DNA of 64,000 nucleotides from Pteria penguin (taxonomy: Eukaryota; Mollusca; Bivalvia; Pterioida; Pteriidae): NCBI GenBank assembly GCA_035048485.1, contig CM068585.1, positions 58,841,618 through 58,905,617 of the forward strand, given 5' to 3'. The first letter of the stretch is position 1. Every line of letters starts with the position of its first letter. Shown here in pieces: positions 38,653 to 53,600 of the stretch. The translations under genes and the position numbers were made by a program. The notes under the pieces were generated by a model. It was given only the letters and a program-made list of their open reading frames with translations. It did no database searches and was not told the origin of the DNA.

Positions 38653-41600
38653 TTAGAACAGTTCTGCAATATTGTCCTCCATGAAACGTTTGTAGATGGC
38701 CATGAACTTGGCGATGAAAGCCTCCATGTGATAAATGGCCTTCTGGCCGAGTTGGAGACGATGTTCGTAGTACGCAGCTGACTCCACCACTTCCGTCTTC
38801 AGTTCTCCATCACAGTTGGAAATCAGCTCCTGCAGCAAGCCCTGAGAAAAAAGGACTTGTAGTAAATGGTATTTACATAAACGTGTCGGTGATTAAAATG
38901 TACCATGTAAATTTAACACAGCTCATCTCATGCCACATAGTAACATTTATTACAGAACCAAGTGTTGTCATGTCTCGACTTTAGCTGCTCATTTGACAAT
39001 TTAAAAAAGAAGCATAAAACCATTTTATTTATTAGTAATTATAGAATTTATCTTTAAATTTGTGTAGATTTTTAGTTTTCCGTTTTCGGAGATTCTTCAA
39101 CATTCTGCTGATTTTCACTACAATAACACAAACTGTAAGTGGCACTAGCAATAGAGGATTTTAGTAAATGAAATTAGTTTGCAAACAAGGTGGATATTTC
39201 TTATACTAAACATTTGCCATCTACTTTTTCATTAAATCAACTTTAGTAAACATTTATGCAGGTTTGATTGATAAATCAGTTTGATGAGAGTGCAATATAA
39301 CAGAGTATACAGCCCTTGCCTTCTTTATAGGTTCTTTACTCGATATTCTGACCTTAAAATCCATTTGTCGAGAATGTTATACAGTGACAGTATGTAGTGC
39401 TTACCTTCATTATGACATCAGGTGGAATAAGGTGAGTGAGCAGCTCGTAGATCCTTCCTCTTACTTCTAATAATCTGAAACCATGGCAACAGCAATGAAC
39501 TATCAAAATACTCAGTAGTTTGTAACAGCTTGAAACTTTACCATTCCTAAAATGGGGAAGTGTAACCCCCAAAACATGATGTCATTAACATGATTTCAAA
39601 CAATGTAACATAGAAAAGACATGTACCATCAAAGAGGTCACATCTTGCACTTTTGACTCCTGGAGAGATTTATGTAAATGCCCAATACACAATGATAGAT
39701 GGAAGTGAAATTTAGGGAGGGGGGAAGGGGATTTAACCCCAGTCTGATCCCTTATTTTGCCAACTTTCCTGAAAATGCCAGATATGTCAAATTTGCCACT
39801 TGAATAGGGTGCCTACCCATTTATTATATTAAATCTATAAATGGCTTCATCGCCTCATTGATAAACTTGGCTGAGCATAGAAAATACTGTATCTTATCAT
39901 GCCCTGCATGACTGCATTACATAGAGATACCTAAATCTTGTGTCCCAAAGTCACGTGCTATACATACATATAGCCTCTAAGTAGATGCATCAGATTCTGG
40001 CAAGTATCTTACAGATTTGCACGACAATCCACAACTTTCCTTCATCTCTAATCAGCGACTCATGTATGTAAATGCGCACATTATATAGAAAAAATTGTGA
40101 AAATTCTTCTCGCACTTCACGTAGTTAACACACATAACATAGTGAATTTTCACATCATCGTTGCAGAGAAAATCCCAACACTGATAAGATCAGAACTGTT
40201 TCAGTAGGTATTTCAGAGATTGAGTGACTAATCTGTTAGATAATTGAAGATATTTAATGATATTTTGATGTCTCATGGAAGGTATCAACTCTGCAAAAAA
40301 TTATAATAAGTATATAATATGCAACTTCTGTTAGTTCATGAAGGACTTTAGTGTGTTTTTTCTCACATTCTGTTATAGACACTTACAAAATGGTTTGGAT
40401 GAAAATTCATCACACTAGATTTACTCACTCAGAAACTCTTCAGAGTTTGCAAAACTCACGAGACTCACCAAACTCGAGAGACTCACCAAACCCACTAGAC
40501 TCATCAGAATCACCAAACTCAGGAGACTCACCAAACTCACTAGATTCACCAAACTCACTAGACTAGACTCACCAAACTCATGAGACTCACCAAACACACT
40601 AGACTCACCACTCACAAGACTTACCAGACTCACCAAACTCACTAGACTCACCAAACTCACAAGACTCAACAGAATCACCAAACTTACCAGACCGCCATAA
40701 ATATCTACTGAAAATTAGATGTCTGGTAAAACTTTCATTATTATTTCATATAAAACCAAAGCATTTGGGCAGCTATTAGTGTTTGAACACAACAGTGTTT
40801 AAACAGTTACAAATGTCTGAACACAGCAGTGTTTGAACACAGCAATATTTGAACTAGGATATCAGTGTTTGAACAGATCGTTGTACTTGCTGACGAGAAC
40901 AATACTGACCTTCGAGGACTCTGTTGTTGGATAATCTGATTAGCTGTCTCTCTCAAGAACAATTCCCAATCGGGAACAGGCACTTCCTGGTCTACATTGA
41001 AGGGATACCTGCACCAAAATACAATACGACACGTGTAATAAACCAAGAGGTGTAATACCCATGGCTAGTCAATTACATATACATCTAGATAAAGACACAT
41101 TTGTAAAATTAAACAATCCAAGCTAATGACACATCTAATCTCAGCATTTCAGCAAGTTCTGTAATCAATCAGGTATCTGTTTGAAGACTGGGAAGCTAAC
41201 CAGGAGGACCATTTTTTTTATAAACTCCCCCCCACCCCTCTCCCCGGCAAAATTTACAAGATTCTCAACTGCATTCACTATTGTTTCTTCATTATGAATG
41301 ACACTGTCCTCAACTATCCCTAGGGAAATGCATGTCTTGCCCTCAATTATCCCTAGGGAAATGTATGACTTGCCCTCAATTATCTCTAAGGAAATGTATG
41401 ATTTCCCTCAATTATTTCTAGGGAAATGTGTGACTTGCCTTCAATTATCCCTTGGGAAATGTGGGACTTGTCTTCAGTTAGTCCTAGGGAAATGTATGAC
41501 TTGCCCTCAATTATCCCTAGGGAAATGTATGACTTCCCTTCAATTATCCCTAAGGAAATGTGTGACCTGCCCTCAATTATCCCTAGGGAAATGTGTGACT

Positions 41601-44600
41601 TGCCCTCAATTATCTCTAGGGAAATGTGTGACTTGCCCTTAATTATCCCTAGGGAAATGTGTGACTTGCCTTCAATTATCCCTAGGGAAATGTATGACTT
41701 GCCCTCAATTATCCCTATGACTTGCCTCAATTATCCCTAGGGAAATGTATGACTTGCCCTCAATTATCCCTAGGGAAATGTATGACTTGCCCTCAATTAT
41801 CCCTAGGGAAATGTATGACTTGCCCTCAATTATCCCTAGGGAAATATATGACTTGCCCTCAATTATCTCTAGGGAAATGTATGACTTGCCTCAATTATCC
41901 TTAGGGAAATGTATGAATTGCCCTCAATTATCCCTAGGGAAATGTATGACTTACCCTCAATTATCCCTTGGGAAATGTATGACTTGCCTCAATTATCCAT
42001 AGGGAAATGTATTACTTGCCTCAATTATCTCTAGAAAAATGTATGACTTGCCCTCAAATATCCCTAAGAAAATGTATGACTTGCCCTCAATTATCCCTAG
42101 GGAAATTATAAATTGCCTTCAATTATCCCTAGGGAAATGTATGACTTACCCTCAATTATCCCTAGGGAAATGTATGACTTGCCTCAATTACCCCTAAGGA
42201 AATGTATTATTTGCCCTCAATTATCCCTAGAGAAATGTATGACTTGCCCTCAATTATCCCTAGGGAAATGTATGACTTGGCACCATGACATTAGGTTTAT
42301 CTGTGTTCTAAAAACTACGAAAGAAATCAAAACTGAGGAACATAAACTTATACTACCTTTGTTTTTTAACCAACTCAATAAAATTCAGTCAGGCTGAAAA
42401 TACCAGTGAAATTTATGAATACATTTATTAAAACCTAAATGGTAAAAGTCAAGCCAGAAATAGGGATTTCTTTTATGTCTCTCCTCAGACTTAAACTAAT
42501 GAGATTAAAGAAGATTAATCATCAAAACAGACAGACATATCAGAGAGTCTGTGTCATCACTGGAAAGGCATGTAGGTTACTGAGGGTAAAACACACAGAC
42601 AGATATCAGAGGGGTCTGTGTCATCACTGGAGAGGCATGTAGGTTACTGAGGGTATAACACACAGACAGACAGACATATCAGAGGGGTCTGTGTCATCAC
42701 TGGAGAGGCATGTAGGTTACTGAAGGTATAACACACAGACAGACAGACAGACATATCAGAGGGGTCTGTGTCATCACTGGAGAGGCATGTAGGTTACTGA
42801 GGGTATAACACAGACAGACAATCAGAGGGATCTGTGTGATCACTAGAGAGGTATATAAGTTACTGAGGGTATAACACAAACAGACAGACAAACATCAGAG
42901 GGATCTGTGTGATCACTAGAGAGGTATATAGTTTACTGAGGGTATAAGACAGACAGACAATCAGAGGGATCTGTGTGATCACTAGAGAGGTATATAGGTT
43001 ACTGAGGGTATAACACAGACAGACAGACATCAGAGGGATCTGTGTCATCACTAGAGAGGTATATAGGTTACTGAGGGTATAACACAGACAGACAGACATC
43101 AGAGGGATCTGTGTCATCACTAGAGAGGTATATAGGTTACTGAAGGTATAACACAGACAGACAATCAGAGGGGTCTGTGTCATCACTAGAGAGGTATATA
43201 GGTTACTGAGGGTATAACACACAGACAGACAATCAGAGGGGTCTGTGTCATCACTAGAGAGGTATATAGGTTACTGAGGGTATAACACACAGACAGACAG
43301 ACATCAGAGGGATTGGTGTCATCACTAGAGAGGTATACAGTTTACTGAGGGTATAACACACAGACAGACAGACATCAGAGGGATTGGTGTCATCACTAGA
43401 GAGGTATACAGTTTACTGAGGGTATAACACACAGACAGACATCAGAGGGGTCTGTGTGATCACTAGAGAGGTATATAGGTTACTGAGGGTATAACACAGA
43501 CAGACAGACATAGAGGGATCTGTGTGATCACTAGAGAGGTATATAGGCTACTGAGGGTATAACACACACATACATATGTCCCTGGGTTACTAGCAGAGGC
43601 ACTGTATATCTACTACAGAATTTTAGCTTGATGCATTTAAAATCTTAAAACACAATTAGCCTTATTCCATTGTTTACTAATTTCTGTCACGTAAACTTAC
43701 CACAAAACAAAGAAAGAGAAAAGGAATGATGTACTGGTACACCAAGCTTATTTTCCAATCACACAACAACTGAACATCTAATGAATGGTATTATTTTGTT
43801 TAAGCATTTTAAGATCTAGTGTTTGGTGACAGTATGGGAAAGATTACATCTTGATAAGGTGCAGGCAAGGCTATATTTTTAATAAGATGCAGGCAAGTTT
43901 ACATTTTGATGAAGGTGCAGGCAGCATTACATTTTTGATCAAAATAGAGGCAGATTACATTTTGACAAAGGTACAGGCAAATTATATTTGACATAGGTAC
44001 AGGCAGCATTACATTTTGATAAGGTACAGGCAGATTACATTTTGTTAAGGTGCAGGCAGCATTACATTTTAATGAAGGTACAAGCAGATTGCATTGTGAT
44101 AAGGTACAGACAGAAGCAGGGTAACATTTTCATGTTACAAATCTGACTTAATCACCAATGAAAGTTGAAATAATTTTTTTTCATCCCAGCAGCATCTAGC
44201 ATGTATGTGCTCACAGACCCTGAAACAAGCTCTTGAAAAATATATCATATACTCAACTGTTGAACACGACATGCTTCACACATAAGAATAGCTCTCCTTA
44301 AGTTTCTCTCGCTCTTTTCTGCAATTCTTCGTGCTAGCTCAGATGGAATAGTCAAACCTTCCTTTTTACAAACATTCTGCAGAATCTGTGATATCTAGAT
44401 GAAGAAAAATCAACATTTAAATTAGATTTTTTTCTTATTTTATGTCACAACTTTATGATAAAGGTGAAAGGTAAAAGATACCTCACTGCTTCTGGTGGGT
44501 CTGTTGTAAAGTTTTAAATGTCTGAGAAATGCATCATGCAAATGCTGTCACCATATACATGAAATATTTTTTGTGTAACATAAAGCAAAAAATAAACAAA

Positions 44601-47600
44601 ATCTTGTGAAAGTGCATAAAGTTACTGTGCATGTACTTGTGTTGGTGCAGAATGCTGCAGGAAATGTCTGGGATATATTATCATATTCATGATTCAGCAC
44701 AACCTGCAGCAACCTTTCAGCACAACCTACAGCAACCATTCATCACAACCTGTATCAACCTTTCAGTACAACCTGCAGCAACCTTTCAGCACAACCTACA
44801 GCAACCATTCAGCAAAACTTGCAGCAAGCAACAACCTTTAAGCACAACCTGCAGCAACCTTCCGATACATCCGGCAGCAACCTTTCAGCACAACATGCAG
44901 CATACTTTCATCACAACCTGCAGTAACCTTTCAGAACAATCTGCAGCAACCTTTCAGCACAACTTGAAGCAACATTTCAGCACAACCTGCAGCCACATTT
45001 CAGTACAGCCTGCAACAACATTTCAGCACAACCTGCAGCTTATATGGATATACACAAACACACATTAACTAATTAAATTCATTGTATAAGTAATTTAATT
45101 TCCTTCAATTCTCTGTATCAAGTCACTGATTGAACTCTACTAATGATTATTTGACATTCTAAATATACCTCTTCTATGGTCGGTGCAGCAACTCTGATTC
45201 CTAGACAACGACTGCGGATGGCCGGAATGACTTTACTAGTCGAATTACAGCATAGAATCAGTCGACACGTAGCCATGTATTTCTCCATTGTGCGACGCAA
45301 AGCATGCTGGGCATCCTTTGTCAATTTGTCTACTTCTGTTAATATCACCACTAAAAAGAACAGAATTCCAAAACTGTTCAGACATATCAAGTTCATTTTC
45401 TTATTTCTTAAAAGCCATGGAAGTATAATGGATATGTTACCATCCTGTTTAATCATCAGTTTCTGGGCATAAACCTTGGCGAGATGCTGTCCTGTGGCTC
45501 AAGAGTTGTGGAACCAAACATACATCTAGCCACAAAATCAGCTAAGCATTATCCCTTCCCAGGAAGGTGTGTGAACTGGAGCCAGAGGACAAATGAGTCC
45601 AGTGTGCACTGTCCCTGGAGTTGTACAAATCTCCATTACTAATTGTGTTTTTGCTGCTGAATAAGATGTTGAACAATATGGGAAAGTTGATTTTCATAAA
45701 TGGAAAGCGAAATTGAGGGGACAACTTTTCCGTAGAAAGTTGAAAATGAAAAAAATCCAAGAACATTGCCTTCCTTGGTAAAGACTTGTACCTATGTCCA
45801 TTTGCTGATGATATTCAGATTCCCCACTGGAATGGAACAGTGATCCCTCACAATTTAGATTTTCAAATGAAATTTGCACTAATCTATACTGGTTGGGAAA
45901 GTAAATCCGGGCACGTTAAAATTACTTGAAATGGTCTATAATTAACAAAAATAGTTACCCTTCAGATATTCCGTGTGTCCAGATTTACCCATCAGACCAG
46001 TCGTTGCAGGACAAAACAATGAACCACTCCATCTTAGGACAGATGCACAAGATGAAAAGCCAAAGTCTGTCTGGTTGATTTTCCTTTAAAATATTTTGGT
46101 GAGCAGTTCTTCTGATTGAGTTACCTCCGAAATATCTCTGTGAAAAGCCCAGTTTGTTGACATACCTTTGAATTGAAACCTCTTTTGTAAGCAGTCTAGA
46201 TGGTTCTCTTACCTGTGAAATTTTTGTAAGAGTAGTCCAGCTGGTTAACTAGGCTTTGAAATCTTTTTGTGAGGAGTCCAGCTGGTTAACTAGGCTTTGA
46301 AATCTTTTTGTGAGGAGTCCAGCTGGTTAACTAGGCTTTGAAATCTTTTTGTGAGGAGTCCAGCTGGTTAACTAGGCTTTGAAATCTTTTTGTGAGGAGT
46401 CCAGCTGGTTAACTAGGCTTTGAAATCTTTTTGTGAGGAGTCCAGCTGGTTAACTAGGCTTTGAAATCTTTTTGTGAGGAGTCCAGCTGGTTAACTAGGC
46501 TTTGAAATCTTTTTGTGAGGAGTCCAGCTGGTTAACTAGGCTTTGAAATCTTTTTGTGAGGAGTCCAGCTGGTTAACTAGGCTTTGAAATCTTTTTGTGA
46601 GGAGTCCAGCTGGTTAACTAGGCTTTGAAATCTTTTTGTGAGGAGTCCAGCTGGTTAACTAGGCTTTGAAATCTTTTTGTGAGGAGTCCAGCTGGTTGAT
46701 TTACCTTTGAAACCTTTTTGTGAGGAGATTTTTAAGCAGTCAAGTTGGTTGACTTACCTTTGATTTTCTTTTTTCCCGGCAAGATGTCAAGCTAGTTCAT
46801 CTTCTTTTGAAATGTTTTTGTGAGGAATCAAGCTGGTTGTCTTTGAAAGTTTTGCAGGGTGTCCAGCTTTTTGAATTAACTTTTTTTCATGAGGAGTCCA
46901 GCTGGTTGATATACATTTGAAATCTTTTTGTAAAGCAGTCCAGCTGGTTGACTTACCTCTGACATGTTTTTGTAAGGAGTCAAGCTGGTTGACCTACCTT
47001 TGAAATCTTTTTGTGAGGAGTCTAGCTGGTTGACCTACCTTTGAAATCTTTTTGTGAGGAGTCCAGCTGGTTGACCTACCTTTAAAATCTTTTTCTGAGG
47101 AGTCTAGCTGGTTGACCTACCTTTGAAATCTTTTTGTAAGGAGTCCAGCTGGTTGACCTACCTTTAAAATCTTTTTCTGAGGAGTCTAGCTGGTTGACCT
47201 ACCTTTGAAATCTTTTTGTGAGGAGTCCAGCTGGTTGACCTACCTTTAAAATCTTTTTCTGAGGAGTCTAGCTGGTCAACCTACCTTTGAAATCTTTTTG
47301 TGAGGAGTCCAGCTGGTTGACCTACCTTTAAAATCTTTTTCTGAGGAGTCTAGCTGGTCAACCTACCTTTGAAATCTTTTTGTGAGGAGTCCAGCTGGTT
47401 GACTTGAGCCACTGTTTTAATGAGTTCCTGTATTACAACTCGATCCTGGATGCCAACATCACTGTCAAATGAAAAATAAAAGTTGGAACTTCTCTCCTCA
47501 AAATTCTTTTTATCTTCAAGGCAATGAAATTCATTTTCATAAAATCTAAAATTATAATTTGCTGATAATATGGTACCTGGGATTCACTTCGATGTGGTAG

Positions 47601-50600
47601 TTACTGGAAATTGTTGAGATCTCCAGTTTTTTATTAGAAGGTGTAGTGAAGGTATGTTGTTCTATTCTAAGCTTTTCTACGCCGGATCCATAAAGCTCTC
47701 GCAGAAGACACATGATGCGGGTCTTCTTTCCGGCACCAGAGGGACCATACACCAACAAATGCGGGAAATCTCCACCATTCACCTGCAATGAACAACATAT
47801 GCATTAAGTATGAGGCATCAAGGTGTGTCATAAAGGACAGAAATTACGAAAGGATCATGAAAGACAACAATGTGAATAGTAGATCACATGACTGATTATC
47901 TGAAATGCACATCTGAGTTATCTGCCCTTGCTGGTGGAGACACCTGCCTATATCATGGTTTGAATTCTGACCTGCATTTGTAATGAAGTTAAGTCACAAG
48001 ACCCTAAATGGAACTCATGATTTCCTAGGTCTTGTGAGAAACCTGCTGACTGTTAAAGGCCAATTTACTGCCATAGACTGGTTATCATGACTCATGATTT
48101 TCTCTGGAAACCTTTGACCATGAGCTTGAATACTTATTTGACATGACATGCATGAATTCCCTACTTAATCAAGCAGTAGATTGGGCACACTCCTTATCTG
48201 AAGGATAGTCTCTCAAATGTGAGACAGTTTCTGTTTTTAAAGACAAGCTTTTTAGTTTTTTCGAGAACAAAAATTTGAAATTTGAAATTTTAATGATAAA
48301 CAAGAGGCCCAAGTGGGCCTATATCGCTCACCCGAGTACCTAGATTATCAGTCATGCATGAAGGAAGAATTCATTTATTTTTGCATTAATGTGACTAAGT
48401 CAACACAGATGTTGAAAATATGTCAAATTTTATTTCAGACTAGAATAAAAAACAACACTTTTTTGCACATCCATTCAGGTGATTTTGATATTAAGCAATT
48501 CCTTCGTCTCTGCAAGAAGTCATTCAGGGCAACAAGTTAGTCATTTTCTTTAGGTGGGGCCTTTTGTTGACTGATTTCAAGTCTGGGTCATGAACAACAA
48601 TTGTTTCAAATATTGTCCAGATCTAATTTAAAATTGCCTAATTTCATATGTTGAGTGTTGAGAAACATCTAAAAACTTATTTAGATGTGTAAAGAAATGA
48701 AAAAAAAAATTTGACCACAGCTGGGTTTGAACCGCTACTCTCCATATTTCAATTACCAAGTGGTATATGTACTATTGTGAGAACTGCTTTTTAGACATGG
48801 TGGCATTATCTAATAACCAATTTGGATGAAATTTACCAAATTGATAGAGGACTTTTAGTACTACATGTATTCCATGTTTCATTAAAATCTTTCATGTGGT
48901 ATAACAGCAGAAGTGAAAAATGTGATTGAATTGTTCCTATACACCCTCATTGGAAGTCTTAAAAAATTTATAGAAAATCCAAAAATTGAGATATTAACAA
49001 AATTCTTTCAAAGTAACAATCCTTACCATAATTATGATCACAATAGTCCATAAGAAATCATCATTATCAATTAACTAGGAAATATGACACTTTTTTCTGC
49101 ATTGAATCACCAAGTCCAAAGAAATGTCGAAAAAAAATTCTAAAATTTGATTTTGGAAGGGAACCAAAATGACAATACATCTTCACTCATCCCTCTAGAT
49201 CATTTCTATGCATTCTGTTTGTCTCTGTATACAGCCCGTATGAAAAAGAATATTGTTAAACGAGGGAACTCTTTTGTGACATACTCTTGACTATGGTGGC
49301 GCCACCTGTAAAGAGGTCTGGACAAAAACAACAGAATTTGAAGAGGATCATAAGTGACTTATTTCTACCAAGATTTATTAAAATCCTACAAACAGTTTTG
49401 TAGAAAAAGTTGAAAATGTGAAAAATGACCAACCCCCCCCCCCCCCCTTTTTTTTTGGGAAGTCTTAAACGTAAAATTCCTAATTTCATATGTTGAGTGT
49501 TGAGAAACATCTGAAAACTTATTTAGATGTGTAAAAAAAAAAAAATTTTTTTTTGACCACAGCTGGATTTGAACCGCTACTCTCCATATTTCAATTACCA
49601 AGCAGTATATGTACCATTGTGAGACCTGCTTTTAGACATGGTGGCATTATCTGTTAACCAATTTGGATGATCCGCACAAAAAACAAAACCTTTGAAAAGG
49701 ACTATGAGTACTTGCATCCTACCCAGTTTTATCACAATCCTTCAAGTTGTTCTGTAGATCAAGTTGAAGATATGAAAAATTGTCCCCCCCCCCCCCCTTT
49801 TCTTGGAAGTCTTAAAAAATTCATAAAAAATTCAAAAATCGAGATATTGAAAAAATTCTTTCGCACCAGCATTCCTTACCATAGAAATGATTAAATGAAA
49901 CCAAATGAATGCATCAATGTATCAATGTTTACTAAAAGAAAATAATAACTCTTTAATGCATTAAAATAACAAAGTCCAAAATAAAAATGAAAAAACGTCA
50001 AAAATTTGATTTCAGAATGGAACCAAAAATATCAATACTTCTTCCCATATGCCTCTAAATCATTCCTATGCAGTCGGTTTGTCGCTGTATGCACCCGATC
50101 TGAATAAAAAGTTTGTCAAAGGAGGGTACTCTCTGTGACCTACTTTTGTCTGTGGTGGTGCCATCTGTTCATGGATCCTGACAAAGATGACCACATTTGT
50201 CGGGGACCTTGAGTATTTGATGCATGCCAAGTTTCATTGAATTCCAGCAAGTGGTTCCAAAGAAAAAGTTCAAAATGTGAAATGTTTACACCAATTATCC
50301 CACCCCCCTTTTTCTTGAAAGTCTTAAAAAATTCATAAAAAATCCAAAACATAAAATATTGAAAAATTTTCTTCCAATAGTATTTCTTACCATCAAAATG
50401 ATCAAATTAAACCAAATTAATGCATCAATGTTTACTAAAAGAAAAAAATACCTCTTTTCTGCATTAAAACTACCAAGTACAAAAAAACGTCAAAAAAACG
50501 TCAAAAATTTGATTTCGGAACGGAACCAAAAATAACAACACTTTTGCCTTTGGCTCAGGTGAGCTAAAAATATAAAATAACAAATCTTCATGGTTCTCTG

Positions 50601-53600
50601 ATAACAGTTTACGAGTCTAAAACTGCTAAAATATAAAATGGCATTATAATTTTCTGAAATGGTAACTATTACCGATAGAAACTTTACTACATATACATGT
50701 TATTCAGCATGTCCTAAAGATATCATAAACATTCAATTCTTCAACTGTCGAACTGTCGAAACTGTTAAAATTTGGCTAAAGAAAACCCCAAGAGGCCCAA
50801 GTAGGCCTATATCACTCAATATTCTCTTGTTTATTGTGTTTTGCTTCTATACATTGAATAAATCAAGACAATTACACAAAAATATGTGAAAAAAATTAAG
50901 TTATGATAAGTTTTTCATTTGTTTTTAAATAATAATTAATATCTTGTTTTACCCTTTCCACTGACACCATCATGTGTGACCTTTAGTTAATTTTCATGTT
51001 TTACCTATATAAAAAAATTTCTTTGCCGTAACTTGTCAACTATAGAGCTAGGACTTCAATAGAGAAATACACAAAATCATTTTAAACATCGTCTCAACAG
51101 TAGAAAATACAGCTGTTGTGGTAGGGTTAACACAAAAAAGAGTGGTAAGAAGGAAAATTCTGAAATGTATTTGAATTTTTATCACTGTTTTTTCGGGGTG
51201 GGGGGTTCAAAGGTGCCTGTAGCTCTTCATTTGGGAATTTTTTATTCCATTTGCTTAATGCTAAAAGATCAATGTTTGGGAAAATTTTACATAAAATGAA
51301 TAGTTAGGGATTTAATTAGCCGAAAAGGTAAGTGATGTGTGCCTGTAATTTCTATTGAAACGGTCGGCTCATACCTTCATGTATGAGCCGACCGTTTCAA
51401 TAGAAATTAGTGTGCCTGTCACTCCATTTTTTGGATGCAATGACGCAGTTTCTATCCGGTCATACTAATTTAAGCCCAGGACAGATTTTAAGCCTAAGGA
51501 TAAGCCTAGGAGCGCCCAGGGACTATTGGTGATATGTAATGATGAAATATCACTATTTATTGATGGATAATGATGTCAATATGTAATATTCAAAATTTCG
51601 TTTCAATCCATTAACTTTTAGTGCACTTTCTACGAAATTGAATGTGTAAATTTCCTGGGCTTATTCTGTTTTCGTAATGTTTCAAAGAAGGATAACTCTT
51701 GTTTCGATAACACTATAATATTATTATATTTACATGTACATAGTCTAGATTAATCTGTTGCAGCAATAAATAAATTTCGTCGACGAGACATGTATTTTAG
51801 TCATTATTTTGTTCTAGATCTGTACTAAAGCCACATTTACATGTAAATTGTCAATATCAACAAGTGTATATATCTGCAGCTAGTTTCACAAAAATACGAT
51901 AAATCTAAAGACTTTTTGTAAATTTTGAGTTCTTGTATCGTGCTATTAGTATTTAATACTAAATACTCTTGTGTTAGAAATTGTTCATAATTGGAGAGTT
52001 TAATAAATTATTATAAAACTTTTAACGTTACGGAAAATCCTGGGATTTATCGTAGGAATTTTTGTGAAACTGGTCACTGAACTTGAAATTGTATATTTCC
52101 TGTGTGTATGTAATTGGAATAATGGCGAAGATAGCATTTAAAATGCGGTATTCTGGTACAAGTGAATAGTATTAAAATGAGGAATGTTGATGATTAAATT
52201 TTAATAGAATAGTTGTACAGTGTTATATTCGTCGTGCGGTAAGGCTAAATTAACGACAACCAAGTGGTACACATATACATGAAATAGTCGTATTCACAAA
52301 GTCCTATATAGGTTTTAATCATCATAATTATAAGTTTAAGACTTTTGTTTATATAAACATTGCTTCAAAATCCTGCAAATGGTGCTTTCAAAACATTCAG
52401 CATATGCATCCTAAATACTATCTTACATTTAGTACCGTATATATTAGAAATATTTCTTAGGAGAATTTTACAATCGCACACATGTTACATAGCATGACTG
52501 AAGCCACCGATGTTAATTAATCAATAAATCTGGCAGGTTTGCTATAATATACATTATAGTGTTATCGAAACAAGAGTTATCCTTCTTTGAAACATTATGA
52601 AAACAGAATAAGCCCAGGAAATTTACACATTCAAGGCGCTCACTAAAACTAGTACGCGGGCGCCGACGCGGACTTGAAAAAGTCCGACTTGAAAATGAAA
52701 AATAGTGATTTCTCTAAAAGTTCCAAATATTTCTTTGTGAAACTTTCTACAGACATTGTAATGGACATATTTATTCTTATCAATGCCAGATATTCACAAC
52801 TTAAGTCCTAAATTTATCATTTGAGGCACTGATCTGTTACAAACTCACTAAAACTAGTACGCGGACTTTGACGGCTGACTTGAGATGTCAAGACGAATAT
52901 TGGTCTAATTTTAATAAGCAACAATATAAACTTAATTGTTATGAATAGTGTAAGTGTAAAGAAATATAAATACTTCTCATTTATGCTTAATGACATCTTT
53001 ATAGGCGGAAAATTGTCTCTAGAGTAGACTTTCCATCGGAAAATTGACTCTTGAGTAGACTTTCCCTGTGGGAAAACCTACTCTAGAATAGACTTTCCCC
53101 GGGGAAAAATCTCAGTGCTGTAGAGACAAATTTGTAGTTGTAGAGTAGGCTTTTCCCCCGAGCAGAAATTCCCCCTCCTATCTATTATGATCTTTACGTT
53201 ATCATGGTATCCATACACAAGGATACAAATATTATATAGCTTATTGTGTTTGTCCTGTCTGTCCGTCTGGGAAAATAAAGTAGTATTAACGTTAAGGCAG
53301 AAAAGAACAAATGTATACAAACAACTGCAGTACAACTTATAAGATTTCATATTAATTGCATGTTAAGAATAATTTAATGAAATCAATATAGAAAATTAGA
53401 TAACAATCTATGAAACCATCATGATCGGCCAAACCCCCTCCCCCAGTTCCTACGGCCATGACAAAGAGGGAAAAGATGGGTTAACTCTCAGTTTGTAGCC
53501 AGAGACAGACAGACGAAAACATTAAGTGACTGATTTCTTCAGACTCGATATACTGTTGTATAAATAGTACTGACGGTGACCCCACTTTCAGAGGTATTCG

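Noticed and set aside
41300..42285. Overlapping 80-115-codon frames on both strands ([12 protein letters not shown] / [11 protein letters not shown] type)
   Set aside because: They translate a 33-bp tandem repeat, whose length keeps all frames open. They lie inside an RFC3 intron and show no codon-level constraint.
53078..53350. 90-codon minus-strand frame inside inner element 1, considered as a transposase fragment
   Set aside because: No DDE/hAT motifs, low-complexity composition, and no continuation in neighbouring frames.
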